DNA of 64,000 nucleotides from Edaphobacter sp. 4G125 (GCF_014274685.1 NZ_CP060393.1:3221501-3285500); one strand, 5' to 3'. Shown: positions 45,043 through 52,995, numbered from the stretch's first letter. Notes: generated by a model not told the origin, from the letters alone. A program made the numbers and translations.

Positions 45043-46269
45043 TCATCCTTCCAAGTACTTACCTCTGAACGCCAAGGGACCGCCACATTCATTGCGAAGA
45101 ACAGGAACTGAGTCGTCCAGGTTGTAAACCTCCTGCGCCCCATTTCTATGTCGCAGCGAGATTGTGCGTTCCCGTGCATCGCGCGCACCGAGAACGATCA
45201 TCAGCGGAATACACTTATCTCGCGCGTCCATAATCTTTCTTCCTAGGCGTTCTGCCCGCGTATCGAGGCTGACGCGTAGCCCGGCAGCCTTCAAATCCGC
45301 CGCCACTTCAAGGGCGTAAGGGATATCAGCCGTGGTGATTGTCGAAACGACTAGCGGTTCAGGCGCCAGCCAATTCGGTAACCACCCTTCATAGTGCTCT
45401 AGGAGAATCCCAATGAAACGCTCGATGCTGCCGAGAATTGCGTGATGAATCATCACAGGGATTTCCTGCCGACCCTGATCGTTGATAAATCGTGCATTCA
45501 AGCGTTCTGGAAGAAAGAAGTCCAACTGGACCGTTCCACATTGCCAACTTCGTCCTCGACCATCCATCAGGTGGAACTCTAACTTCGGTCCATAGAACGC
45601 ACCTTCCCCTGGACGCAATTCGAACTCCACCTCAGCAGCGGAAGCAGCATTTGCCAGAGCTTCTTCGGCTCGGTCCCAAATTTGTTCGGAACCCATACGG
45701 TGTGGCGGTCGTGTGGAAAGCGCAACCGTATAGCTACCAAACCCAAAATCCTGATAGACACGTCGGAGTAACTGACAGAACCGACCGATCTCCGTTACCA
45801 ATTGGCTTTCCGCGCAAAATACATGAGCATCGTCTTGCGTGAATGCACGAGTGCGCATCAGACCGTGAAGCGAACCAGACGGCTCATCCCGATGGCAATT
45901 TCCGAACTCGCAATACCGAAGCGGTAATTCATTGTAAGAACGAATATGTTTGTTAAACAGTTGGATGTGGCAAGGACAACTCATTGGCTTAAGACAAAGC
46001 GCCCGTTCGGCATCATGGTCGGTCACGGAGTACATGTCCTTGCCGAATTTATCCCAATGGCCACTTTCTTCCCATAGTGAGCGCGCCAGCAATTGGGGAG
46101 TCCGCACTTCGCTAAATCCCATCTCCCTCATGCGATCCCGGATGTAATCCTCGATAATCCGGTATAGCTGCCACCCTCTCGGGTGCCAGAAGACCATTCC
46201 TGGTCCTTCGACCTGTTGATGAAACAGGCCAAGTTTCACTCCGATAACTCGATGATCAATTTCAAGCAT
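45043..46269 (-). CDS. thrS: Threonyl-tRNA synthetase lacking TGS and editing domains
   Basis: Class II aminoacyl-tRNA synthetase of 408 residues containing only the catalytic and anticodon-binding domains (normal enzymes are about 640). ATG 46269 follows GGAGAG; the frame is open to 46305, inside the attenuator. Seen: DHRVIGVKLGLFHQQVEGPG, LKPMSCPCHIQLF, RTRAFTQDDAHVF and PVMIHHAILGSIERFIGILL, so the three zinc ligands (Cys, His, His) that select threonine are kept. The C-terminal anticodon domain runs from about residue 300. Without the N2 editing domain it cannot clear Ser-tRNA(Thr). It is preceded by an ECF41-type promoter, a Thr leader peptide and an attenuator. A full-length housekeeping thrS is expected elsewhere. 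Confidence 0.92.
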   Translation of the reverse strand: MLEIDHRVIGVKLGLFHQQVEGPGMVFWHPRGWQLYRIIEDYIRDRMREMGFSEVRTPQLLARSLWEESGHWDKFGKDMYSVTDHDAERALCLKPMSCPCHIQLFNKHIRSYNELPLRYCEFGNCHRDEPSGSLHGLMRTRAFTQDDAHVFCAESQLVTEIGRFCQLLRRVYQDFGFGSYTVALSTRPPHRMGSEQIWDRAEEALANAASAAEVEFELRPGEGAFYGPKLEFHLMDGRGRSWQCGTVQLDFFLPERLNARFINDQGRQEIPVMIHHAILGSIERFIGILLEHYEGWLPNWLAPEPLVVSTITTADIPYALEVAADLKAAGLRVSLDTRAERLGRKIMDARDKCIPLMIVLGARDARERTISLRHRNGAQEVYNLDDSVPVLRNECGGPLAFRGKYLEG

Positions 46270-46304
46270 TATGGCTCTCCATGGGGTAGTCGAATGACGA
46301 AGCA

Positions 46305-46336
46305 CAAAGCAAAGGCCCCGCCAAATTTGGCGAGGC
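46305..46336 (-). terminator. Attenuator terminator before thrS
   Basis: On the minus strand GCCTCGCCAAA / TTTGGCGGGGC forms an 11-bp stem with one G-U and essentially no spacer, followed by CTTTGCTTTG. It lies between the Thr leader peptide and the thrS start. The leader holds GGCGGG (46382-46387), which can pair with CTCGCC of the left arm as antiterminator, and CCGCC (46391-46395), which can pair with GGCGG as the protecting hairpin. Confidence 0.8.
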
Positions 46337-46369
46337 TTTCAGGGGAAGTCGTTTCGAGATCGAAGCGCA

Positions 46370-46438
46370 CTAACCTGACGACCCGCCGATGGCGGTGGTA
46401 GTAGTAGTGCTAGTGTGCGTGATGGAAAGTTCCAACAT
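46370..46438 (-). CDS. Threonine-rich leader peptide of thrS
   Basis: A 22-residue frame: MLELSITHTS, then TTTTT, then AIGGSSG and stop. Seven of 22 residues are threonine, five of them in a row, encoded ACT ACT ACT ACC ACC. This is the layout of amino-acid-biosynthesis leader peptides such as ThrL of enterobacteria. The stall site is immediately before the segments that form the 1:2, 2:3 and 3:4 stems. It starts about 30 bases after the expected start of transcription from promoter P3. The ribosome site is weak (GAGCGAG). It acts by being translated, not as a stable protein. Confidence 0.82.
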   Translation of the reverse strand: MLELSITHTSTTTTTAIGGSSG

Positions 46439-46474
46439 AGTGATAAATGGCTCGCTCTAGCAGCGTAATAGGAA

Positions 46475-46501
46475 GACGAGTTTGCGTATTGATATGTGAC
46501 A
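46475..46501 (-). promoter_or_regulatory. ECF41-type promoter P3 (thrS leader)
   Basis: Minus strand TGTCACA (46501-46495), 16-nt spacer, CGTC (46478-46475), 37 bp before the leader peptide. Same two elements and spacing as P1, P2, P4 and P5. Confidence 0.7.
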
Positions 46502-46718
46502 TGTTCATCACATTTTCTTCCTTCTTAATCGTCGCTTTTGCCCCTCGTCCTCTCAAGCGTCCCTTTCTGAAGGCCGATCATCGACATATCTTCTTCCATA
46601 GCAGCTTGCGGACATGACGACTTTCGTTCGAAAAATCTCCCGATCCCCGTATCCTTGCCGGTCTCGAAACCGTTTTGTGCTTAGACAGGTTCAGTGAATC
46701 ACCCTCGGAAGGACAAAA

Positions 46719-47162
46719 ATGGAAACGAAGCTGAAACGATTCCAACTTTTTATCAAGTTATGGAGCATCGCATCTTTAGTGCTCTTTACAACTCTGCTGA
46801 TCGCTTTCACGCTTCGCGCCCCGGTTATTGATCTTGGAGGATCGATGCACTGGGCGATTTGGGATGAAGTCAACGGCCATGTCGGTCCGATGCTGTTTGT
46901 TATCTACATCACCTGGGCGATCTTCCTGATCAAAGCATCAGCAGATCCATGGCGCAATGCGCTCTTCTTTGACTTCACCATGTGGGCCAACCTAGCTCAT
47001 GGTCTACTCATGGCGATTCAGATGGCGTATTCACACCATGATGCGTGGAAGATGCTGACCGACGTACCATGGGTTCTGGCCCTTTCTGCCGGCATCGCTT
47101 GGCTCAGGCCGAATTACAACAACGCGGAACGACCGATGAAGGTGCAGCATGCCGAAAACTGA
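46719..47162 (+). CDS. Small membrane protein (DUF6632-like)
   Basis: Integral membrane protein of 147 residues, with GGAAGGA before the ATG. Four hydrophobic helices: residues about 10-30, 52-70 (MLFVIYITWAIFLI), 82-102 (FFDFTMWANLAHGLLMAIQMAY) split by a kink, and 114-130. The helix-3 aspartate and histidines are conserved-looking. I associate it with a small family of unknown function. Its stop overlaps the start of the next ECF sigma gene by 14 bp, so both are one operon and the protein may act with that sigma factor. Confidence 0.7.
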   Translation: METKLKRFQLFIKLWSIASLVLFTTLLIAFTLRAPVIDLGGSMHWAIWDEVNGHVGPMLFVIYITWAIFLIKASADPWRNALFFDFTMWANLAHGLLMAIQMAYSHHDAWKMLTDVPWVLALSAGIAWLRPNYNNAERPMKVQHAEN

Positions 47163-48069
47163 AGCGGATGAGAATCCAGTCTTGATCAACGAAGATGTGG
47201 AACTCGTTCAGGCTGCACTTCGAGATGCTGCAGAGAAACTACGGCCGGCGCTTCACGGTTATTGCGCTCGGATGCTCGGTAGCACGATCGACGGAGAAGA
47301 CGCCGTTCAAGACACGCTACTGCGAGCGTACACTGCCATTGTGGCGGGCTCCCGGCCGCCTGAAATGCGCTTTTGGCTGTTCCGCTTGGCGCACAACTGC
47401 TCTGTCGATTTGCTGCGTAAACGGCGGCCAGAAGTGAGTTTGGATATGGAATACCTTTCTGAAGCGGCAGACCCTCATGCACATGATCCGCTGGAGATTG
47501 CAATGCAGAAGGAGTCGGCCCAAGCAGCCGTTAGCTCCTTTTTGCAGTTACCGTCTGCGCAGCGAAGTACGGTTATCTTGAAGGATGTCTTCGATTACGA
47601 GCTTTCGGAGATTGGCCAATTCCTTCATATGCCGCTTACGGCCGTCAAAGCGGCCCTTCATCGCGGACGCGCTCGGCTTGGAGAACTTGCAAAGACGCCT
47701 GTGCAACGAACGCAAACTTTATCGGCTTCGCCGGAGCTCAGACGTTTTGTTGAAATGTTCAACAATCGTGACTGGCCTGGTCTGATCTCCATGTTGAGCG
47801 AGGATGTACATCTTTCGCAGACAGCACGAGCCGAACTGCGTGGGCGACAACAAGTTTCATCGATCTTCTATAAGGGTTACGGTGAGGTACAAGGGTGGCG
47901 TCTCCAGGAAGCCAGCATAGAGGGATACGAATGTGCAGCGGTCTTCCTGGACGATCCAAACACACCCGCATACTTCATGCTGCTGCATTGGCAGGGCGAT
48001 GTGCTCAAGTCCATTCGAGACTTTCGTTACGCGCGCTATGTGATGAATGGGGCCGAGATCATGTTCTAA
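47149..48069 (+). CDS. ECF sigma factor with SnoaL-like C-terminal domain (second type)
   Basis: Alternative sigma factor of 306 residues. Region 2: LHGYCARMLGSTIDGEDAVQDTLLRAY; region 4: LPSAQRSTVILKDVFDYELSEIGQFLHMPLTAVKAALHRGRARL. Residues about 195-300 are a SnoaL/NTF2-like domain (LRRFVEMFNNRDWPGLISMLSEDV). It lacks the DGGGK and NPDKL marks of ECF41 and belongs to another SnoaL-tailed group (ECF56-like is a guess). It starts inside the membrane-protein gene. No promoter of the P1-P5 type precedes this operon. Confidence 0.85.
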   Translation: MPKTEADENPVLINEDVELVQAALRDAAEKLRPALHGYCARMLGSTIDGEDAVQDTLLRAYTAIVAGSRPPEMRFWLFRLAHNCSVDLLRKRRPEVSLDMEYLSEAADPHAHDPLEIAMQKESAQAAVSSFLQLPSAQRSTVILKDVFDYELSEIGQFLHMPLTAVKAALHRGRARLGELAKTPVQRTQTLSASPELRRFVEMFNNRDWPGLISMLSEDVHLSQTARAELRGRQQVSSIFYKGYGEVQGWRLQEASIEGYECAAVFLDDPNTPAYFMLLHWQGDVLKSIRDFRYARYVMNGAEIMF

Positions 48070-48204
48070 GCAAGCCCGAGAGTTTCATCAGGGATGAAGA
48101 TGGGAGGTAGCTACCGGGATGCAGGCATACTCCTTTGTTTCCAAACGCCATAGTTGCGTCGGGCACAGCCTTCATGGCCCAAAACGACAAACCTCACGTC
48201 GAGG

Positions 48205-48762
48205 CTACCTCGGATAAATCTCCGTTGCGAATCCGTTTTCTGGGTCGAAGACAAGATATGGAAGACGCCCTAGAAAATCCTCACCAAAGAGGACAAACTC
48301 ATAAGCGGTTTCGCCTTTATGCCCTTGTTGTAGATGAATATCTTGCGGGGGTGGCGGTAACACCATCACATCACCCACTGTGAGAACCTGTTCCTCCAAA
48401 AGTCGGACCTCTGCTGGCCCGGCACCCTCTCCATCGTCTTCACGCCTCCAGCGTTGATATCGGTCCCGGCCGCGGATGACGGCAACCACACCCCACGTAC
48501 CGTGACTGTGGACTGGGGTCGGTTCTTCCGGAACGACAATGCCCCACGTGAGAGTGATTCCACCACTCTCAACGTAGATTGGATTTAGTCCGCGTTCTGG
48601 TCGCACACTTTCTCGAAGGTGATCTCCTAGTATTTCCTCGCTATGGGGGAGAAGCAGGCGCATCATGTCGGCGATGCGCTCTAATCCCACAACCGATGGG
48701 CCTTCCTTGTTCAGAATCGTTCGGATTTCCTTCATGGTCGTTAAAACGATCGGAACCGTCAT
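48205..48762 (-). CDS. Cupin, cysteine-dioxygenase-like metal enzyme
   Basis: Double-stranded beta-helix protein of 185 residues from ATG 48762 (AAGGAG upstream); the frame is open to 48825. The metal-site stretch is PVHSHGTWGVVAVIRGRDRYQRW, with His-x-His at its start, followed by VLPPPPQDIHLQQGH carrying a third His. This arrangement is that of the predicted metal-dependent cupins related to cysteine dioxygenase. Last gene of the operon started by promoter P4. Confidence 0.8.
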   Translation of the reverse strand: MTVPIVLTTMKEIRTILNKEGPSVVGLERIADMMRLLLPHSEEILGDHLRESVRPERGLNPIYVESGGITLTWGIVVPEEPTPVHSHGTWGVVAVIRGRDRYQRWRREDDGEGAGPAEVRLLEEQVLTVGDVMVLPPPPQDIHLQQGHKGETAYEFVLFGEDFLGRLPYLVFDPENGFATEIYPR

Positions 48763-48843
48763 ACTGAACTCCTTCTCAAAATGAGCGCTCTTTAGTGCGA
48801 CACACTCCTTGCGAGCCGCGTCCAATCAGGAATGCGGCCTGGT

Positions 48844-49188
48844 TTAGACGGTGAGAGTGTCGGCCTGACGATGCGGGAGCTTCCATTCGTTACCTTCTTT
48901 TCGAAACAACTCCATCACCCGCAATTTGAAGGTGATTTCGCCTCTATCGCTGACAGTAGCGGTTCCATGCTGAAAGCCCACCCAGTAAGCGAGATTGTCA
49001 CTCACCTCAAGATGAAGAATCTGGAAATGAGTTTTGCCGGATCGAAACATCGCTGCATCACGTTCATATCGCGCCCGCATGTGATTCGGCTCCTGAATGT
49101 AATCTCCCTGTAGGCCGAAGAAGCTATGCTCAGGACCCATAAATTGAGTGAAAGCGGCAGATGACAACGTCGAGCTCTGAGTGGACAT
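48844..49188 (-). CDS. SnoaL/NTF2-like protein (DUF4440-like)
   Basis: A 114-residue alpha+beta barrel protein. Seen: AFTQFMGPEHSFFGLQGDY, ARYERDAAMFRSG, LAYWVGFQHGTATV and FKLRVMELFRKEGNEWKLPHRQADTLTV, the typical ending of SnoaL-like proteins. It resembles the C-terminal domains of the ECF sigma factors nearby. It is 22 bp after the kinase-like gene and in the same operon. Ligand unknown. Confidence 0.8.
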   Translation of the reverse strand: MSTQSSTLSSAAFTQFMGPEHSFFGLQGDYIQEPNHMRARYERDAAMFRSGKTHFQILHLEVSDNLAYWVGFQHGTATVSDRGEITFKLRVMELFRKEGNEWKLPHRQADTLTV

Positions 49189-49210
49189 TCTCCCTCAAAC
49201 ACTCTTAGGT

Positions 49211-49744
49211 CTATCTCAGCCGGAAGCGCTGGCTTTTCACCGCCTTTCCGATTGCTTCGCAGGTTTCGTCAGCGCTTAGGCCTGCCACCGACAGCGAATG
49301 GTTCTTCAAAACGCCCAAATTTCCGAACTGCTGGTGCAGCGCAGAGATTGACACGGGATCTGAAAGGGTGTCACCGCCTCGTTCGCGGCATCGTCTGATT
49401 GCCTCCTCCAGATCGGGACGAAGGACGATATAGTGCAGAATTGCTCCAATATTTTGGAACGCGTCCAGAAACCAGGGCCCAATGATGCCATCCACCAGTA
49501 CGAAGTAGTCGCCCTTCGCATAGCGGGCCGCAGCCCCGGCCAGGACGTCGATCACTGTTGCATTCTGGCTGTGGGCGTCGGATTGCCACGGTGGAATCGA
49601 ACCTGCTTTGATGAAATGCCAGAAGTCGTCCGAATGCAGGTGGACCTTTGGGCTGCCGGGCAGTTGCGCGATGTTATTCGCGGCGGTCGTTTTGCCTGAA
49701 CCAGGTGTTCCGGTCAGGATAATGATTTCTCCGGGTCTGAACAT
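49211..49744 (-). CDS. P-loop ATPase/kinase (AAA_33-like)
   Basis: Small nucleotide-binding protein of 177 residues. The ATG at 49744 is chosen because MFRPGEIIILTGTPGSGKTTAA starts the fold directly; the frame is open to 49993 but that part contains promoter P4 on its strand. Walker A is GTPGSGKTT, followed by VHLHSDDFWHFI (like the DDLR/DxW of gluconate-kinase or zeta-toxin-like proteins), a lid region with RRCRERGGD, and YFVLVDGIIGPWFLDAF. It may phosphorylate a small molecule. First gene of an operon with the SnoaL and cupin genes under P4. Confidence 0.8.
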   Translation of the reverse strand: MFRPGEIIILTGTPGSGKTTAANNIAQLPGSPKVHLHSDDFWHFIKAGSIPPWQSDAHSQNATVIDVLAGAAARYAKGDYFVLVDGIIGPWFLDAFQNIGAILHYIVLRPDLEEAIRRCRERGGDTLSDPVSISALHQQFGNLGVLKNHSLSVAGLSADETCEAIGKAVKSQRFRLR

Positions 49745-49786
49745 CTTGCGCTCGTGTATCTGGGATGTTTTTGCTACTACAACCAA

Positions 49787-49813
49787 GACGACACAGAACT
49801 TGGCGATGTGACA
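49787..49813 (-). promoter_or_regulatory. ECF41-type promoter P4 (kinase-SnoaL-cupin operon)
   Basis: Minus strand TGTCACA (49813-49807), 16-nt spacer, CGTC (49790-49787), 43 bp before the kinase start. Confidence 0.7.
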
Positions 49814-49881
49814 TGTACGCCTTGCTCTTCTGTCCGCGGCTCCCCGAGTGAAGAGGGTTTTTGCGCTTTCCTTCGCACGCA

Positions 49882-49908
49882 TGTCACATCGATCACGGCT
49901 AAGTCGTC
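49882..49908 (+). promoter_or_regulatory. ECF41-type promoter P5 (VOC protein)
   Basis: Plus strand TGTCACA (49882-49888), 16-nt spacer, CGTC (49905-49908), 40 bp before the VOC start and back to back with P4. Confidence 0.7.
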
Positions 49909-49948
49909 TTGACAAGTAGAAATCATCAACTCGGAGCGGAGAATCTTC

Positions 49949-50341
49949 ATGTTTAGCAAAATCATGTTTTCGACGGTGTTCGTATCGGATCAAGATCGGT
50001 CTTTGAAATTTTACGAGTTATTGGGTTTTGAGAAACGCGCAGACAACCCTGGACCAGAAGGCAGATTTGTTTTGATTGGTCTCAAAGGCGGGGACCACAA
50101 TGTGATTCTCTGGCCAGGCACTGGCGGCAAAGGGACTCCAACTCCGGACCTTCCCGCGAATGCGGCTGCTGGCGTTATCTTCCTTCAGACCGATGACTTA
50201 CGAAAGACCTTCGAGGAGCTGAAGGCGCGTGGTGTAAGTTTGCTCGAAGCCAAGCCGGAGAGCTATCCATATGGCCTGCGTGCAACCGCAGTGGATCCGG
50301 ATGGCAATCGTGTTTCGCTGCGTCAGGTTTCGTTCCAGTAG
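49949..50341 (+). CDS. VOC-superfamily (glyoxalase/dioxygenase-like) protein
   Basis: A 130-residue paired-beta-alpha-beta protein. Seen: STVFVSDQDRSLKFYELLGFEKR, the family's first repeat, and ARGVSLLEAKPESYPYGLRATAVDPDGNRVSL, the second, with a GDHNVILWPGTGGKGTP insert in between. Small VOC proteins of this type are glutathione-independent lyases, dioxygenases or resistance proteins. It has an ECF41-type promoter (P5), so it probably belongs to that regulon. Confidence 0.85.
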   Translation: MFSKIMFSTVFVSDQDRSLKFYELLGFEKRADNPGPEGRFVLIGLKGGDHNVILWPGTGGKGTPTPDLPANAAAGVIFLQTDDLRKTFEELKARGVSLLEAKPESYPYGLRATAVDPDGNRVSLRQVSFQ

Positions 50342-50476
50342 TCGTCTTGGAAATGCATGAGCAAATCTGGCAGCATTTCCCCGATTATTCAATGACCAAC
50401 TCGGATGGGTGGTTCGTATCTCTAACGGTAGGTCAACCGCATCGTCCGCCAAACAGTCTCTTGTTGGAGAAGTAGA

Positions 50477-50956
50477 ATGTCCGATATCCAAAAAGCAGCT
50501 TTCGATGTTTACGTGCCACCATCCGATGAGCAGTTGGCGGCAGCGCGTGACATCGTAGCCCGCTTCGCAGCGAGATGGAATCGGCCAGATGCCGACGCTC
50601 TGCGCGATCTCATGCACCCTGATACGAGAAACCTCATTCCACCCATGACCGTACCAGCCGACCGCGAGGGCGTCGTGGAGCACTTTCGGGGTATTCTGCA
50701 GACGCTTCCAGATCTGCGGCTGGATGTCGTGCGATGGGCACCCACCGGGGACACCGTGATGGTGGAGTGGAAGGCAGAAGCGACTGTTGCCGGACAGCAT
50801 CTGGCGTGGACGGGCGTGGACCGCTTCAACATTCGTGGCGACAAGATGTACGAGGCATGCGTTTACTGGGACACTCGCGATTTGGCGGAGCGCATGGCTG
50901 CGGCGGTACAGAGGGCAGAGAAAGTCGCGATTCAGCCAGACACACTGATGGAGTGA
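50477..50956 (+). CDS. SnoaL-like ester cyclase/polyketide-cyclase family protein
   Basis: A 159-residue SnoaL-like protein with GGAGAAG before the ATG. Seen: VARFAARWNRPDADALRDLMHPD, EGVVEHFRGILQTLPDLRLDVVRWAPTGDTVMVEW (split here by a turn) and GVDRFNIRGDKMYEACVYWD, with the conserved acidic/aromatic ending. The gap upstream has no TGTCACA pattern, so it is not clearly part of the sigma regulon. Substrate unknown. Confidence 0.8.
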   Translation: MSDIQKAAFDVYVPPSDEQLAAARDIVARFAARWNRPDADALRDLMHPDTRNLIPPMTVPADREGVVEHFRGILQTLPDLRLDVVRWAPTGDTVMVEWKAEATVAGQHLAWTGVDRFNIRGDKMYEACVYWDTRDLAERMAAAVQRAEKVAIQPDTLME

Positions 50957-51037
50957 TGATGCAGGTCTTCCGTATTGAAAAGACACACTCAACGATTCGG
51001 AACAATATGATTGTGGCAAGTGGAAGGGGATAACAGA

Positions 51038-52378
51038 TTGCTTCTTCGAAGTTGTACTCTCCTTGTTAGAGCAGCGGCGCTGCTATGTTTGGTCTCTCAT
51101 CTCCGGATGCCACTCTACGCGGCGACTTCAGGTGAAGACGCTTTGCCCACAAGCAAACCGGATCTCTATGTAAGAGAGTTCAGAATGGGAGAGCTTGAAG
51201 CATCCCTGCGAACGATGAAATCGGGGCCTGAACGCGATTACTTTGAGGGCGTGCTGGCAAACCGCACCGGCCGGGTGGATGAATCGATTCGATTACTGAA
51301 CCGCGCCTTACTCGCTATTAGGGCATCGCGCAAAGATCGCGCCGCAGTGGCTTTGGAACATCTGGCGGACGATTACAACAAGACTTTCCGCTACGCCGAT
51401 GCTGCCAAAGTTTACGACGATCTGTTGGCACACTTTTCCGACCAGTTGAGCGGAGATCAGTTGAAGGGAACAAAAGAGGATGCAGGCGTGGCCCATCTAT
51501 TGGGCGGCGCTCCAACCCAGACAATTACGTGGCAAGGATCGACTCACCTGAAGACGGAACGGAACGCGATTGGCTCCTTGGTAACTGAACTCAACACTAA
51601 TGGAGTTCGAGAGAAGTGGCTGCTGGATACTGGTGCGAACCAGTCCGTTGTCAGCCGAAGCTTTGCCAAGCGGCTGGGGCTTCATCCTCTTCCGGGGTTT
51701 GGTCAGGTAATGTCAGGCGTGACCGGAATGGAAAGTCCGCTGCAAGTAGCTTTGATCCCAATGCTGAAAGTGGGCGGCGCTATGATGCGCAATGTGGTTG
51801 TGCTCATTCTGGATGATGTTGACTTGAACATTAAACTGCCCGATAAGACATATCAGATCAATGGGATTATCGGGTATCCGGTATTCCAGGCAATGGGTGT
51901 GATCACCTTTTCCCACGACGGTTCTTTTAAAGCAGGCCCTACGGCTAGTCCCGGAATGGCCGGAACACAAATGTACATGAAGTATTTACAACCCGTGATT
52001 GAATGCAAAACTCAGGGCGTGGTTTTGCCATTCCCCCTCGACACCGGTGCAAGTGGCACTGTTCTTTCGATTCGCTATTACGAACAGTTTCACAGCAATT
52101 CGAAAGATTGGAAGGCGGCAGAAAATACCACCGGAGGTGGTGGTGGGACGCTACGCAGAAAAGTCTTTGTTGTTCCACAGCTCGACTTGCAAGTTGGAAC
52201 ACGGGTCGCAACATTGCACAATGTACCGGTCTTTCCAAAAAAAATTGGATCGGATAGAGATGAATTGTATGGAAATCTCGGACAAGATTTTGTGGCAGGT
52301 TTCGAAAGCTTCACACTGGACTTCACCAAAATGACATTCAGTTTAGGGGCACCGCTTAACGTTCCGGCGAAGCATTAA
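51038..52378 (+). CDS. Exported retropepsin-like aspartic protease with two Asp-protease domains
   Basis: A 446-residue protein from TTG 51038 (AAGGGG upstream; the frame is open to 51011). It starts with a signal peptide (LLRSCTLLVRAAALLCLV), then a helical, TPR-like stretch (about 50-145: RVDESIRLLNRAL, AVALEHLADDYNKTFRYADAAKVYDDLL split by a turn). Two aspartic-protease halves follow: WLLDTGANQSVVSRSFAKRLGL and FPLDTGASGTVLSIRYY, each with D-T-G. Together they could form one active site within a chain, like a pepsin, whereas retroviral enzymes dimerise. Periplasmic target unknown. Isolated. Confidence 0.85.
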   Translation: MLLRSCTLLVRAAALLCLVSHLRMPLYAATSGEDALPTSKPDLYVREFRMGELEASLRTMKSGPERDYFEGVLANRTGRVDESIRLLNRALLAIRASRKDRAAVALEHLADDYNKTFRYADAAKVYDDLLAHFSDQLSGDQLKGTKEDAGVAHLLGGAPTQTITWQGSTHLKTERNAIGSLVTELNTNGVREKWLLDTGANQSVVSRSFAKRLGLHPLPGFGQVMSGVTGMESPLQVALIPMLKVGGAMMRNVVVLILDDVDLNIKLPDKTYQINGIIGYPVFQAMGVITFSHDGSFKAGPTASPGMAGTQMYMKYLQPVIECKTQGVVLPFPLDTGASGTVLSIRYYEQFHSNSKDWKAAENTTGGGGGTLRRKVFVVPQLDLQVGTRVATLHNVPVFPKKIGSDRDELYGNLGQDFVAGFESFTLDFTKMTFSLGAPLNVPAKH

Positions 52379-52518
52379 TCCTCGGGTTTACCGGTCGCTA
52401 TTTTTGCCTCGATCCCTAATAAACTTAGAGTATTTCCCCGAGATCGCCTGGCAATAACGGGTCTTCTCGTGGAAGGCCCCATTGCGGTGATAGCAGGCAG
52501 CAATTTCGATCTCTGACA

Positions 52519-52782
52519 CTGTATGAACGCAATTCTCGCGTCGCCCTGAAGCCGCTGGAATTCGCTCCTGATCTGGCTCTGGTTTCAGCGGGCTTCGACG
52601 CCCATGAGCGCGATCCGTTGGGTAACCTCAACTTCGTAGAAGAAGACTATGCATGGGTAACCACCAAGCTGCTTGATCTGACGGCCAAGACAGCGGATGG
52701 GCGTATCGTCTCTGTGCTCGAAGGTGGCTATGGCGTTACCAAGTCTCTCCCCGTCACATTTCTGATTGATCGTAAGGTGTGA
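52519..52782 (+). pseudogene. Histone-deacetylase-family (AcuC/AphA-like) relic
   Basis: The frame lacks a start but reads RVALKPLEFAPDLALVSAGFDAH, then ERDPLGNL, and RIVSVLEGGYGV, which are the C-terminal motifs of acetoin-utilisation/acetylpolyamine deacetylases, before drifting into unrelated residues and a stop at 52780. Upstream in-frame sequence has no family motif, so about two thirds of the gene are lost. The rest of the gap (52379-52995) holds no supported gene. Confidence 0.75.
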
Positions 52783-52995
52783 TCCGGAAGGTGAAAGAAG
52801 GTTTGGCAACAAGGGCGAGTTCACGAAAGCAATCGAAGCCTTACTAGAGAAATGAGATCACTGAGATGCCGAAATCTTTGGCGTTTGAGTTGATGTGAAT
52901 TTGAATCCGCTGACAAATGCCGATACACGGCCATTTGTCAGCGACATCCGTTCTCGCACTTGCCAACACAGTAAGGATGCGCTTCAATCAAGCTA

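Noticed and set aside
46305..46470. T-box riboswitch before thrS
   Set aside because: No T-box sequence, specifier stem or UGGN bulge is seen; the Thr leader peptide with three alternative stems explains the region better.
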